This document shows, one piece after another, positions 10,605-21,765 of a stretch of 64,000 nucleotides of DNA. Source of the DNA: Branchinecta lynchi (taxonomy: Eukaryota > Arthropoda > Branchiopoda > Anostraca > Branchinectidae). The first letter of the stretch is position 1; every line of letters starts with the position of its first letter. The position numbers and the translations under genes were made by a program. The notes beneath the pieces were generated by a model. The model was not told the origin of the DNA, did not search any database, and saw nothing but the letters and a program-made list of their open reading frames with translations. Location of the stretch: positions 12,223,280 to 12,287,279 of the forward strand of contig JAKZAP010000006.1 of the NCBI GenBank assembly GCA_023053575.1, in the 5' to 3' direction.

Positions 10605-12017
10605 TTTTTGGGATCCCAAAACGTAAGTGGAGGGATACCTATGACATCGCAAAAGTTGTCCGTCTGTCCGTCCGTCCGTCTGTAAGCACGATAACTCTCG
10701 AAGGGAATGAGATATTTTGATGAAACTTGGTGTGACGGTTCGTTGGGTCGTCGGACCAGTCAAGTTCGTAGGTGGGCTTTGTAGCTCCACATTTAGGGGT
10801 GGGGGAGGGGATTCAAATTAAGGGACAAACAAAATATTTTGAAACAGCTAATGTGATAGTCGATTATGGGGTAAGAAGACATGCTGAACACGATGGTGAA
10901 AACCATTTTGTCGTCGGACATGTAGTTCGCCCGGAATCCGGCCAAAACCGGAAAGTTTGTCGAAAGTACAAGTTTTATTTGAAGTTGATTAGATGTTCGA
11001 TTTAGGGGTAGGAAGACATGCTGAAGACGATGGTGTGAATTATTTTCTCGACGGACAAGTATTTCGCCCGGAATCCGGCCCAAACCGGAAAGTTTGATGA
11101 AAGTAAAAGTTTTATTTGAAATTGATTAGATGTTCGGTTTAGGGGTAGGAAGACATGCTGAAGACGATGGTGAAAACTATTTTCTCGATGGACAACTATT
11201 TCGCCCGGAATCCGGCCCAAACCGGAAAGTTTGTTGAAAGTAAAAGTTTTATTTGAAGTTGATTAAATTTCGATTTAGAGGTAGGGAGACATGCTGAAGA
11301 CGATGGTGAAAACTATTTTCTCGACGGAGAAGTATTTCGACCGGAATCCGGCCCAAACCGGAAAGTTTGTCAAAATTAAAAGTTTTGTTTGGAGTTGATT
11401 AGATGTTTGATTTAGGGCAAGAAGACATGCTGAACACTTATGTGAAAATAAGTTTCTACCCGGACACGTAGTTCGTCCGGAATCCGGCCAAAACCGGAAA
11501 ACTGTTGGAAGTCAAAGTTTTATTTCTAGTTGATTAGATAAGCGATTTAGGGGTAAGAAGAGATGCTGAGTCCCTGTGTGACAATCGTATTTTACCCGGA
11601 CATATAGTTCGACCGGAATCCGGCTGGAATCGGAATATTTGTTATAAGCTAAATTTCTGTTTGAAGTTGATTAGATGTTCATTACTGGGGAAAGAAGATA
11701 CCCTGATTTCGTCTTTGAGCTTTCTTTTTTCGCCGGACAAGTAGTTCTGGAGTTCGGCCGGAACCGGGAAATTGGCAGAAGTGGCAGGAAGTTTTCGTCA
11801 AAACAGATATGACTTATAGGGGTAAACACACATGCTGCATCCAAATCTGAACTTGGTTTTCTCAGGTGATTAGCTATTTGGCCTTAATCTGTTTCTGAAT
11901 TTTAATTGTAAAAATGTTCAAGGAGTCTGGCGAAGACTGGATCTGGCTAAGACAAGACCCAGTTGTCTGGATCAGATATTGAATTTTTGGGATCCCATCG
12001 AAACCTTTGGTCTTGTT
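10605..12017 (+). mobile_element. Rep-A element, reference copy (pearl/DINE-like, 1413 bp)
   Basis: The order of parts is as follows. A left palindrome TTTTGGGATCCCAAAA is followed by GTAAGTGGAGGGATACC. Next come a GTCC/GTCT microsatellite (about 10660-10683), a conserved block with GATATTTTGATGAAACTTGG, and a core of about seven diverged tandem units. The repeated GTTGATTAGATG anchor falls near 10985, 11122, 11260, 11395, 11530 and 11666, giving a period of about 136 bp. Each unit contains CCGGAATCCGGCC.AAACCGG. The right end has a second palindrome GGGATCCC and terminates CTTTGGTCTTGTT. There is no transposase or helicase ORF, so it is non-autonomous. The architecture matches Helitron-derived pearl/DINE-1 elements of invertebrates; that classification is inference. 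Confidence 0.75.
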
Positions 12018-12146
12018 TGTCTTGATCGAAATGTGCTGCTGTTGAGGAAAAGAATGTTTGAGGCCTGAAATCTTGTGTTCGCCTTGAGGGTGAACCACAA
12101 CAGAGGGTGGATTTGTATGGAACGAAGCTGAAGAGTAGATTGGGTT
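12018..12146 (+). repeat. Dispersed repeat shared with 6531-6660
   Basis: Immediately beyond the Rep-A right end, this stretch (TGCTGCTGTTGAGGAAAAG through GAAGCTGAAGAGTAGATTG) aligns with 6531-6660 on the same strand. Rep-A copies elsewhere do not carry it, so it is an independent repeat that Rep-A landed beside. Confidence 0.55.
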
Positions 12147-14949
12147 TGTTTTTTTTGGGAACCGGACTCCAAACGGATTACATTAGCTGAAACGAATAAT
12201 TCAGCGGTGTTTCGGCCCTTTTTAGCTCTGAGCCTCGTTTTTGTTGCAATAGCGCTGCCGCATCGCTCCTGCAGCACTTCTTTGCTTTTGCATAATACGC
12301 GTTTTCGATTCACTTTCTTCTTGGTTGAAGCGGCAGCGCTGCAGCATCTTGCAGGGAAGCACGGACTTGGTCGAGGAGCAAGTCTGTGATTCTCAAGAAG
12401 CGCTGCCGTCTTCCTCGGAAGCGCTGCAGTGCAAAAACGGATGTAGAAATAATCAGTCAGGAATCGGCTGAGAAGTGGACCTGCAGCATTCAACAAAAAC
12501 GAGCCTCTGGCCTGAAGCGATTCCTTTTGAAAAAGAACTATCGAGGGATTCAAATTGCAGCTGTCTGGTCCGTTTACCAACACCAAACGTGACATACAGT
12601 GTTGCGACGGGTGCTACAGCTGTACTCAATCCGGTACACCCCAAGGATTGAAGCTGATTAACACCGGCTGAGTTTTCTTCGGAAGAAAGTTAGCCCTCCT
12701 TTCCTGGAAACAGCCACTGTTTACAACCTATGGGGTAGCCCGGAAAACCTAAATACATTGTTTAACCTGAGGTACCTTCCACTTTTTCCAGTGAAATTCA
12801 TATCCGACTGCCGGGAGTTTAGTCGATGCTTGAAATATTAATAAAACTAATTTACAGTAAAAAAGACCACATGTACAGACATTCACTACAATAATGTAAA
12901 ATTATTAATGAAGTACCGCGAACTATCCGCGCTCGTAAAGACACGAATATATGACTTTTCGATTTTGCCTTACTGAATGTTCCTAATCGTTCCAACCATT
13001 CCGATTTAAGAGATTTCGAGCTTCCTGTATCATACTTATCTAACCCAACAGCACTATGCTGATATTTTGTATTTAACGTGGTTAACTTTTGGTTAACTCT
13101 AATCAGGCTCAGCTCATTGCTTCCGAAAAGCTCATTGGCCAGAAATACCTGCTATGCCGGTTTCTCCATGTTTTTCGTCAAAACTAAGGGGCCGAGTGCC
13201 AAAACAGCAAGGATAGGTTTCGACACTTACGTCAGAATCTAGGAATAGGAACTGAATTTACTGTGACTTGGGCTTCGATAGAAATTAGCGACGAAGAAGA
13301 AGCAGATTGATCTTTAGAAGAGTGAACAAGCAGCATATTTTGTGTCTGTCTATTTATCGAAAATCGGCTCTGGCGAGGAGATACTTACTTAGTTTGGATT
13401 TGGACAGCGAAACACTGTCTGCACCGAAGCTACCATAAATAAGCTAATAGCGTTTAAGCCTATCGGCCCATTAGTGAAAAATAACGACATTTCCTTGGTT
13501 AGATCGTTTCTATCAGATCATTACGCCATTCACTTAATTGATGTATCGATGACAGAACCTCGCACATCTTCGCACTTGGACAGCATCTCCGTCATCTTTT
13601 TAATTCGGCCACTTGTCCGGAGAAATATCTATGTCCGTTATCAATTTGGCAACGTCGCATGGGATTCATCCGTCACAAGTATGATCAGATACATATTACC
13701 GAAACGACTTTGCTATTAGGCTATCGGCCAGATTGCCGGGATTCGATAAGTTGCGCTCTGGAGAATATGCGGTCACGTACTTCCCGGGAAGCCCGGGAAC
13801 ACCGTGGCGGCCACAAATTAGGCGATTCCGCTTCTACACATGCTGATACCGGTCAATTGCTGTAGACTAAAATTGAGAGTGGACAATCCATCGGCTAATC
13901 CCCCAGGTTTGTTCTTTACTCTACTAGAACCTGGCCAGTACTCTTGATGATTATCTCTCCTTGCCGATGCAGAATCTCCGGCCTCTCCGGATACTAGGAG
14001 AAGAAAGGAAGAAGCGGTGTCACAGCTGCTCCCAAATATCGCCGTGATTGCTTGACATAGGATTTGAGTCGTTACGGAGACGCTTACTCCTTCTTCCTGA
14101 GCGCGTTTTGGACTTAGTCATATAGAGTATTCAGTGTTTTCATTGGTGGCGGAATTCTGCTATTCGTCACAGGTTTTCGACTTCTTCGACAACATGAGCG
14201 AGAGTTCTGCGACTGGTAAGACCATATAGACAACAAGCTTGTTATAATTATATGAAAAAGTGAGCCTCTTGTTGATAATGGTAAAACAGGACCGAGTTTG
14301 TCCGCGCCAGAATGCCATAGATTTTTACAGACAAATATTCCGTCATAGAAAGTGGCAATACTGGGCCAATTTACTTACGACTTCACAGACAGCTTTCGTC
14401 ATATTAACTTCTGTAATAATATCAAAATTGCATTACAAATTCCAAGGTTTCAACTCTGCCAGGCTCATCCAAAAATAGACAAACATTCAGAAAAAGAATG
14501 AAAAACAAAAAAAGAAGCGTGACTAATGTGGACCCTGAGGTGAAATGATGCCCGAATGCTAAAAGCTTTCAAAAATAAGTTCGTATATTAGTTCAGCTGC
14601 TATTTTTTGGTTGTTGTATACCGAGTCGTCCATCTTCAAATCAGAGGAACCTGTGTAAAACAATAATTTCTAGCCAATGCGTGGGAAATAAAGTACAAAT
14701 GGGTTTGACACTTTCAATCCAAGAGAAATAAAAGAAAATTCTGAAATGTGGACATCTCGTAGAATTTTTTTTTCCGTCACAACGATGGTAGATATACCTA
14801 ATGAACAGAGCTACCCATAAGGATGAACTTGTTGTTTAAAACCTTCAGATAGAACCGACAGAGGTAATTAGAGATTAGTCTTTCATTTGTTCTTGTTTAC
14901 ATTGCTATGACCCTTGGGATTTGAGTGTAAGAAATATCATACCGCATCA
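12147..14949. other. Unassigned interval
   Basis: A cluster of GCGCTGC[CA]G motifs in both orientations lies at 12243-12430 and creates a 207-codon ORF on the minus strand that I do not trust. At 14194 an ATG in fair context is followed 22 nt later by a strong donor (GACTG/GTAAGA), a possible first coding exon on the plus strand, but no partner exon was found. GACTAAAATTGAGAGTGG at 13866-13883 recurs inverted near 57730. Otherwise nothing supportable. Confidence 0.35.
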
Positions 14950-14975
14950 CAAGCCCGTATCCAGGATTTTATTTC

Positions 14976-15006
<31 letters not shown>

Positions 15007-15136
15007 GCCTGCGGGTCGGACAAAAAAGTACAAAAAAGACATAGATCAGAGGGAAAAGCCTATGAAAATGACTATTTGTGTATGTTTGGGAGGGGGGTTT
15101 CAAACCCCTACCCCCCCCCCCCTGGATACGGCCTTG
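14950..15136 (+). mobile_element. Rep-D hAT-like MITE (187 bp) with 29-bp poly-G
   Basis: The terminal repeats are CAAGCCCGTATCCAGG and CCTGGATACGGCCTTG. The flanks CCGCATCA (14942-14949) and CCGCATGA (15137-15144) match at 7 of 8 positions, a convincing 8-bp target duplication. The length equals that of the copy at 4124-4310. A run of 29 G at 14976-15004 and a run of C near 15109-15121 could pair or form G-quadruplexes. Non-autonomous. Confidence 0.85.
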
Positions 15137-15144
15137 CCGCATGA

Positions 15145-16510
15145 TATACGAATTCTGAATCTTCACTGATGATTCATTATGGGCATGGGATGAATTCAAG
15201 AATCCCGGTGTCGCTGATCTGCATCCAAGTGCCGACCTGCAATTAGCAACCTGTAGCACGTGAACATATGTGCAGTCTTGTCAGTGTGTATGATCCTTCA
15301 GGAGAAGGAAAAGGTTGCAGGTATCACGAAGTACAGAGAGGAATTGGTTACAAGAAGCAACAGCGTATTTTGGGTCCCTCTTTGACTTGAATGCTTATTC
15401 AATATGTTAGGCTGCGTGCATTTCATGTGCTGAAAAGCCGAACAGTTATTTTTGGCTTTAATTTCTTTTGCCCGATTCTTCCCTCTCTGTTCGACATATT
15501 AATACTGAATCCAGATTTGTTTGCATTATAGTTACTAAATAAGGTACGGGTTCAGGGACTTCATTGCTATTCAGATCCCTCAAGCCAGCAAGGGTTCTAG
15601 CGAATGTACCGGCCCGATACCAGAGGATTGCTTTGTTCTAGGACTGTAAGAAGCAAATTGGTAAGAGCAGCTCCTCGCAGATCTCAATGCGAGGGACCAT
15701 TCTGTTTTCGTAACAGCCGGCTTTGTGTGGTATTTCCACAATAGCCAGCAACGAAAATGTATTCTCGAATCCTCCCCATTCGACCCTCGTTTTTCACTGA
15801 CTGTCACACATCGATTGTTTTAGTATCCCGTAATCGTCTCTTTTACATGGTAGTTTCATTTGGTCGAGCACTCCAGATGGTTTTGAAACCGGTGTAACTT
15901 GGCGAAGAGGTATAGCGAAAGCTCTTCCGACCGTAGTTTCATATTCGAGACCAATTCATTAAATATCGCCACCGATCCCGACAAAATTGTTGCGTTTTTG
16001 CCTAGAACTCGACTTGGAGCTTCGCTCTTTTTGCGTTTGAGAGAAATAGATATGAGGCTATTTTCATGTTTCTCGTTTTGTCAAACAAGAGAATGCCGAG
16101 ATGAGCGGTGCTGAGCAACTTAATCAGGTAACAAGTTGTATTTTTTTGCTCACCACATCCTTGCTCGGAAAACAAAGGGATGTGCTAGTTCCGCAAAAAA
16201 AGAACTACGTTCGCTTGGTTTCGCATTTTAGCAGCTTTAAGCGAAAGTAAGCAGCTGCCAAGCCCCAGATGCTGTTCAGCGTTGGGTACTGGATCTTCCG
16301 TCAAACCACCTAATGAAATCCTTACCAGACCCCCCACATTCCGGGAATTACCGATTCAGCACGTGATTGGACGGAACGGGTAAATTGACTGATCAGCCGC
16401 ATATCTATATTAATTCTTGTAATCCGGCCTTTGACTTCGGCACCGGTCACGCTCTCGTGCTGACGAGTTATGTAGCCCCTTCTCGGAAGGTAGAAGGTCT
16501 GGCTAAAGAA
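15145..16510. other. Unassigned interval with a weak first-exon candidate
   Basis: An ATG at 16101 with a purine at -3 begins nine codons (MSGAEQLNQ) ending at the donor CAG/GTAACA at 16127/16128. No downstream partner exon was identified, so this is only a candidate. No repeat family recognised elsewhere in the interval. Confidence 0.3.
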
Positions 16511-17503
16511 AACAAGACCAAATGTTTCGATGGGATCCCAAAAATTCAGTTTTTGATCCAGACGATTGGGTCTTGTCTTCGCCAGATCCAGTCTTCACCA
16601 GACTCCTTGAACATTTTTTACTATAAATATTTAGAAACAGATTAAGGCCAAATGGCTAATCATCTGAGAAAACCAAGTTCAGATATGGATATAGCATGTG
16701 TGTTTACCCATATAAGTCATCTCTATTTTGACGAAATCGATCGAAACTTCCCGCCTTACTTCTGACAATTTTCCGGTCCGGTGGAATCCCGATACAACTT
16801 GTCTGGCGAAAAAATAAAGCCCATAAACGAATGCAGCATATCTCCTTACCCCTATATCCAGTATCTAATTAACTTCAAATACAAATTTAACTTTATAACA
16901 AATTTTCCAGTTTCAGTCGGATTCCGGGCAAACTACATGTCCGGGTAAAAAATGATTGTCATATACAGATCCAGCATTTCTTCTTACCCCTCAATCGGAC
17001 ATCTAATCATCTACAAAGACAACTTTTGCTTTTACTAAATTTTCCGGTTTTGGCCGGATTCCGGGCTAACTACTTGTCCGGGTAGAAAATAATTGTTACA
17101 TAAATGTTCAGCATGTCTTCTCACCCTTACAGCGAACATCTAATCAACTTCAAATAAAACTTTACTTTTAACAAACTTTCTGGTTTTGGCCGGAATCTGG
17201 GCGAACTACTTGTCCGGCGAGGAAATAGTTTTCATAATCGTTGTTCAGCTTTACCCCTTACCCTGTCACGGACTATCTCATTAGATGCTTAAAGATATTT
17301 TGTTTGCCCCTTAATTTGAATCCCCTCCCCCACCCCTAAATGTAGGGCTACGGAGCCTATCTACGAACTCGACCTTTCCTTTGACCAACAGGATCCTCGA
17401 ACCAAGTTTCATCAACATACCTCATTCCCTTCGAGAGTTATCGTGCCTACAGACGGACGGACAGACTGACAACTTCTGCGACGTCATAGGTATTTCCAAA
17501 AAG
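16511..17503 (-). mobile_element. Rep-A element, inverted copy, left end truncated
   Basis: It starts at AACAAGACC (complement of the Rep-A right terminus) followed by the GGGATCCC palindrome. Several tandem-core units follow with CCGGATTCCGGGC at about 136-bp spacing. After the GACGGACGGACAG microsatellite and GTCATAGGTATTTCC the left palindrome is missing. The truncated edge lies 15 bp from a Rep-C insertion at 17519. Confidence 0.75.
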
Positions 17504-17518
17504 ACGGTCTTATACTAA

Positions 17519-17815
17519 GAGCGTGTTCCACCCTTCTACAATAGCAACTATTAGTTACTATTTTCGTCCTAACCTCGTGAAAAGTGACTACGCTGGCCGT
17601 TGCAACCTCCTCGAATAGTAACTAATAATAAACGTGTGCTTACCATGCTCGGGAGCGTAGTAAGCATTGTAACCACGCAATGTAACATTTGGTCGGATTC
17701 CCCATGGCATGATGTTCCGCTGGAAAATAAAAAATCGTTCCAGCCTTGACGGCAAAAAGCCAGAATTCGTGACGTCAATGCCCAGTAACTACGGTAAGTA
17801 GGGTGGAACACGCTC
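17519..17815 (-). mobile_element. Rep-C MITE, best-preserved ends (297 bp)
   Basis: The terminal inverted repeats GAGCGTGTTCCACCCT and AGGGTGGAACACGCTC are near perfect. TAA lies on both sides (17516-17518 and 17816-17818). A 3-bp TAA duplication is the hallmark of PIF/Harbinger-type transposition. The body matches the copies at 7962 and 35477. Confidence 0.85.
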
Positions 17816-18160
17816 TAAAAGTCTTAGCTGAGCGGTTGAACTGCAAGTGATCAGCAATTCCGCGCATCATAAAAAACCCAGTAGCATAACTCAGTAGGTC
17901 TCTAGACATGATTGGGGCCAGCGATTTGGCAAATCTAGACTTAGAAGTACATACCTGCAGACGTCGGTCGCCAACCAGTCTACCAAAGCCCTTGCCCAAG
18001 CCACGTGTATGTACAACACAAGCCTGAGAGAACGGTTTTTATTGAGTGCCACGGTTCTCCGTCAAGTTCAGACCCGCCATGCGTCTACCACAAATCGGGA
18101 AAGCCTGTGCCAAATGTTGGGTGTACCTAGCGTCTGGCATACCGTATGCCTAAAGCTGGG

Positions 18161-18448
18161 TTCCCGATGAAAAATTTGTAGCCTGCGTAGTAGTACGAAA
18201 ACGTTGCATGTAATAATATGTAATAGCTAAGAATACTATCATTTAATGTGCCTCAGACTGGTCCAATCTTATGTAGTAGTATCCAGTAGCATCCTGTCTT
18301 GTCATAGTAGCATCCAGTCTTGCTTATAGTATTATATGCAGTAACACGGTAGCCTTGAAGTAGAAGCATGTAGTAGCATCGTTAGTACTGCATGCACCTT
18401 TTTGTACTACTTCATAGTACTATCTTGAGATAAAGTTTTCATCGGGTA
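18161..18448 (+). mobile_element. Rep-G MITE copy 1
   Basis: The ends are inverted repeats (CCCGATGAAAA and TTTTCATCGGG). The interior is rich in GTAGTAGTAT/ATAGTAGCAT trinucleotide-like motifs and contains TTTAATGTGCCTCAGACTGG. Two inverted copies lie at 20834-21126 and 43208-43510. Target duplication not clear. Confidence 0.7.
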
Positions 18449-18864
18449 CACTATGCCAAACATTCAAATTATGCATGTAACCGGATACACGAGCTATCAT
18501 GCTTTAGCAGCAATAGTTCGGCCCTTCTTGGCAAGGATCCGCTTCAGACTGTCAATCTCCCGGGTCTACATCGGGGAAGGAAACCAGAGCAAAATAACTC
18601 TAGAGAGTTATGCGAAGGCCTATCCTTCCCATGTATCAAAAATGGGCCTCCGTCGTAGTGCCACCCAGCTTGCTTTGTTCGTGTGTGCAGTGGCGGAGCA
18701 TAGAACATTCTAGCAAGGCTTAAGATGCGGTGCTGGTTGAGTTTCAGTAGGGATGTTCGTATCCTCTAGGGGAGCTAGTGTCGCTGCGGTTTGACTGTGT
18801 GTCACTTTTTCGAAGTTCCCGCATTACTCTGTAGTCTGTAGAGTTATTTAGCTTATTTTGATCT

Positions 18865-19632
18865 GAAGGGACCAAACCTGCAATAAATAAACGAAGCTTC
18901 TACCGACTTTAAATATCTTCTTCGGGCAAATTACTTTTAAATACCACTGTAGCGAAAAAAGTAGTCCTAAGATTCAGTTTTTGACGCAGCTGCTATTTTT
19001 GCTGCAGGATTGGGCGACGACAGGAAGGTTTTTTTCTGCATTTTGATCGACTTCGGTTTTGTTGTTAATAAGGGACTGAGGCTTAAATTTTCTTCCGTTA
19101 ATAACCCCGTTCCACGTTTCCGGTAGAGAGTTCTCACCTGTATCTCGGTTAATGCCTGCTCGGTGTTTCTTTATTAGCGGAAGAAAATTTAAGCCTCAGT
19201 CCTTATTTACAACAAAACCGAAGTCGATCAAAATGCAGAAGAAAACCTTTCCTGTCGTCACCCCAATCGTGCAGCAAAAACAGCAGACGTGCCAGAAACT
19301 AAATCTTAGCACTAGTTTTTCCGTGCACTGGTATTTAAAAGTAACAGATACAGGCGAGTGCTCCCAACCAGAAACGTGGAACGAGGTTATTAATGGAATA
19401 AAATTTAAGCTTTCAGTACCTTATTAATAAGAAAACCAAAGTTGATAAAAATACCGAAAAAAACCTTTCTCGTCATCGCCCCAATCGTGCAGCAAAAAAA
19501 GCGGCCGTGTTTCAAAAACTGAATCTCACAACTAGTTTTTTCCCTACAGTGGTATTTAACAGTAATTTGTCCGAAGGAGATATTTATAGTTGGTAAAAAC
19601 TTCAGTTATTTATTGCTGGTTTATTTCCTTTC
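18865..19632. mobile_element. Large foldback element with triplicated arm
   Basis: A left arm (18931-19097) is the inverse of 19178-19347, with GGGACTGAGGCTTAAATTTT opposite AAAATTTAAGCCTCAGTCC around an 80-nt centre. A third copy of the same arm lies in direct orientation at about 19400-19565 (AACCTTTCTCGTCATCGCCC, GTGCAGCAAAAA). The outermost left part (AACCTGCAATAAATAAACG) pairs with TTATTTATTGCTGGTT beyond the third copy. The 91-codon ORF at 19152-19427 follows from this arrangement and is not evidence of a gene. Confidence 0.65.
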
Positions 19633-20305
19633 CAGTGTTGACCCTGAATATTGACTTCCTGACGAGTGACGAGGCTGCTAAAACATCATAGCTGGCGTAT
19701 CCGTCATATGCGAATATATGTTTCAAAGTCAGCTTGGGCTCAAAGAATATTTACTATGCCAAATACTGGATACTTGATATTTATACATGATTTGAGTGAA
19801 GCTCAGAATCAATCAATCAGAATTCATCTATGGTATGGAATGGAATTCATCTCGTCTAGGGTAAGTCAGGGTTAGGGTACCAGCAGCTAACCAGCGTTTG
19901 GCATAGCTATCCAAAAATCAGGGATTTATGGCTGACTGGTTTAACTTTTCTTAATCACCGACAATCATCACCTATACCAGCGTTTAAAACTCCGGTGGGA
20001 TATCAATCATCAGGATATCTTCAAAAGGGACAGTTTCGTCAGAGAAAAGTGGCAACTCTGTGACTGCTGTAGTTGTTAGTATTGTTGATAGGAGGTTTTA
20101 AGCAGGGGCTTTGTGTTGAACTATTTCCTTCCACAGAGTAAAGTGCGAACCTTCCTTACTGCGGGATGTTACTCAAGATTCCTCAGTGTCGCTTTTCGAC
20201 ACCGAAAATTTTGCTTCGAGCAGGCTACTAGATCATTTTTTTGCCATGGCCTTTGGCTTTTTTGTGAATTAAATCTTATCTCATCTGATCTTATTTATAA
20301 CAGTG

Positions 20306-20476
20306 CACTGTAAAAAAAAAGTCTTGCAGTATTTGCTACTGGGAATACTGAGGGTCTCTACTGAGATAAGATCATCTCTAATTCGGATTATTCTTATCAC
20401 AGTAGTGGTAAGATTAATCCCTGTAGCAAATACTGCAGTTAACTTTAATCCTTATTCGGAGAGACTTTTTACAGTG
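20306..20476 (+). mobile_element. Rep-F MITE copy 1 (171 bp)
   Basis: The terminal inverted repeats are CACTGTAAAAA and TTTTTACAGTG. An internal inverted pair, GCAGTATTTGCTACTGGGA and TCCCTGTAGCAAATACTGC, lies inside. TG flanks both ends (20304-20305, 20477-20478). The transposon class is not clear from a 2-bp non-TA flank. Confidence 0.7.
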
Positions 20477-20589
20477 TGGCTCAAAATGGAAAAAGTTAGC
20501 TACGACAGTCGTCGTGATCAATACATTTTTGATTGCAGGTTCATTTCTTCCAGCATTTTCTATTAAAATAATGGTTTAAATAATGTTTA

Positions 20590-20715
20590 TGTTTTGATCT
20601 TGTGCATTTACTATATTATTAAAAGCCAGTGTATTTTTTCCTTTTCTTTGTCTGTACTGCACCATTTTCCTCTTCTTACGTGCGTCAATAAAATTTCACC
20701 ATCATCATCAATATC
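20590..20715 (+). repeat. Orphan non-LTR retrotransposon 3' tail
   Basis: CTTTTCTTTGTCTGTACTGC, ATTTTCCTCTTCTTACGTGC, AATAAAATTTC and a CATCATCATC tail closely match, in inverse orientation, the 3' end of the element at 38325-38921. No RT coding sequence precedes it, so this is an almost complete 5' truncation. Confidence 0.65.
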
Positions 20716-20833
20716 GTAGCTGACTGTTCCGTTTTGAACCATAATTAAATATACGTTTCCCAGTCAGCTTTTAAGGGATCTTTACTGACGACGAGATCTT
20801 TGGTAACTTATGGATCTCAGTGTAGCCTACTAA

Positions 20834-21126
20834 CCGACTCAAAATTTGTCTCAAAATAGTACTATGAAGTAGTACGAAAAAGTTGCATGCAGTACTAACG
20901 ATGCTACTACGCTTCTACTTCAAGGCTACCGTGTTATTGCATAATACTATAAGCAAGACTCGATGCTACTATGGCAAGACAGGATGCTACTGGATACTAC
21001 TACATAAGATTGGACCAGTCTGAGGCACATTAAATGATAGTATTCTTTTCTATTACATAGTATGACATGCAACGTTTTCGCTGTACTACCATACTACTAC
21101 GCAGGCTACAAATTTTTCATCGGGTA
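20834..21126 (-). mobile_element. Rep-G MITE copy 2
   Basis: This is an inverted copy of 18161-18448: TAGTACTATGAAGTAGTACG, the trinucleotide-rich middle, CCAGTCTGAGGCACATTAAA, and the end TTTTTCATCGGG. The left terminal repeat is worn (CCGACTCAAAA). Confidence 0.7.
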
Positions 21127-21592
21127 TCGATGTGTGATTATGCTAATGATGAGGCAATGTGACAAACAGGTTCGACCTAACATGTACAAAAATCCACTCG
21201 GAGCGCTGAGCTGGTACTTGATCAATTCAAGCCTAAACTTATTTGAAGGCGGGAAGTTCCTTAGAGAGAATAAAGGGTTGATAAGAAAAAAACACGAAAC
21301 TATTCAATGCTAGCCTGTACAGGACATAAGACCTCAACAGACGAAAGATTCTAACAAAAATAAAGAAAGAAAAAGAAAAGAGAAAGAAAGGAGAGAGATA
21401 AAATTTTATGGATAATTAGCATAAGGGCAGGTTGTTTACCGGTAGGATAAAGAAGAAAGGATTTGACTAAGGTTAGACTGCTATGTGGTCCTTACTTTTG
21501 CGGTAACATGAATAAATGTATTTTCCATTTAACGGTTGGGTGACTTGGGTGTCAGGAGTTAAAAGACATGAGAAGGAAAAATTTGCAGAAAT

Positions 21593-21765
21593 CATTGTAA
21601 AAAAAATCTTGCAGTAGGCTATTTGCTACTAGGATTAATCTTGTCTCTAAAAAGATAATCTTATATCTAATTCGGATTAATCTTATCCCAGTAGAGATAA
21701 GACGAATCCCAGTAGCAAATACTGCAGTTAACTTTAATCCTTACTCGGATAAACTTTTTACAGTG
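21593..21765 (+). mobile_element. Rep-F MITE copy 2 (173 bp)
   Basis: The ends are CATTGTAAAAA and TTTTTACAGTG, and the interior shares AGCAAATACTGCAGTTAAC with copy 1. AT flanks both sides (21591-21592, 21766-21767). A 2-bp duplication therefore appears in both full copies, with different dinucleotides. Confidence 0.7.

Noticed and set aside
10640..12000. CRISPR-like array (regularly spaced units)
   Set aside because: Units are about 136 bp, diverged and contiguous without unique spacers, and the context is a eukaryotic transposable element.
11972..12595. 207-codon minus-strand ORF, the longest in the window
   Set aside because: It begins in unrelated DNA and runs through the Rep-A right end and a GCGCTGC-rich repeat patch, with no recognisable domain. 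Length alone is not evidence here.
19152..19427. 91-codon plus-strand ORF
   Set aside because: It lies across the arm of a foldback element and is duplicated imperfectly just downstream, as expected from the repeat.
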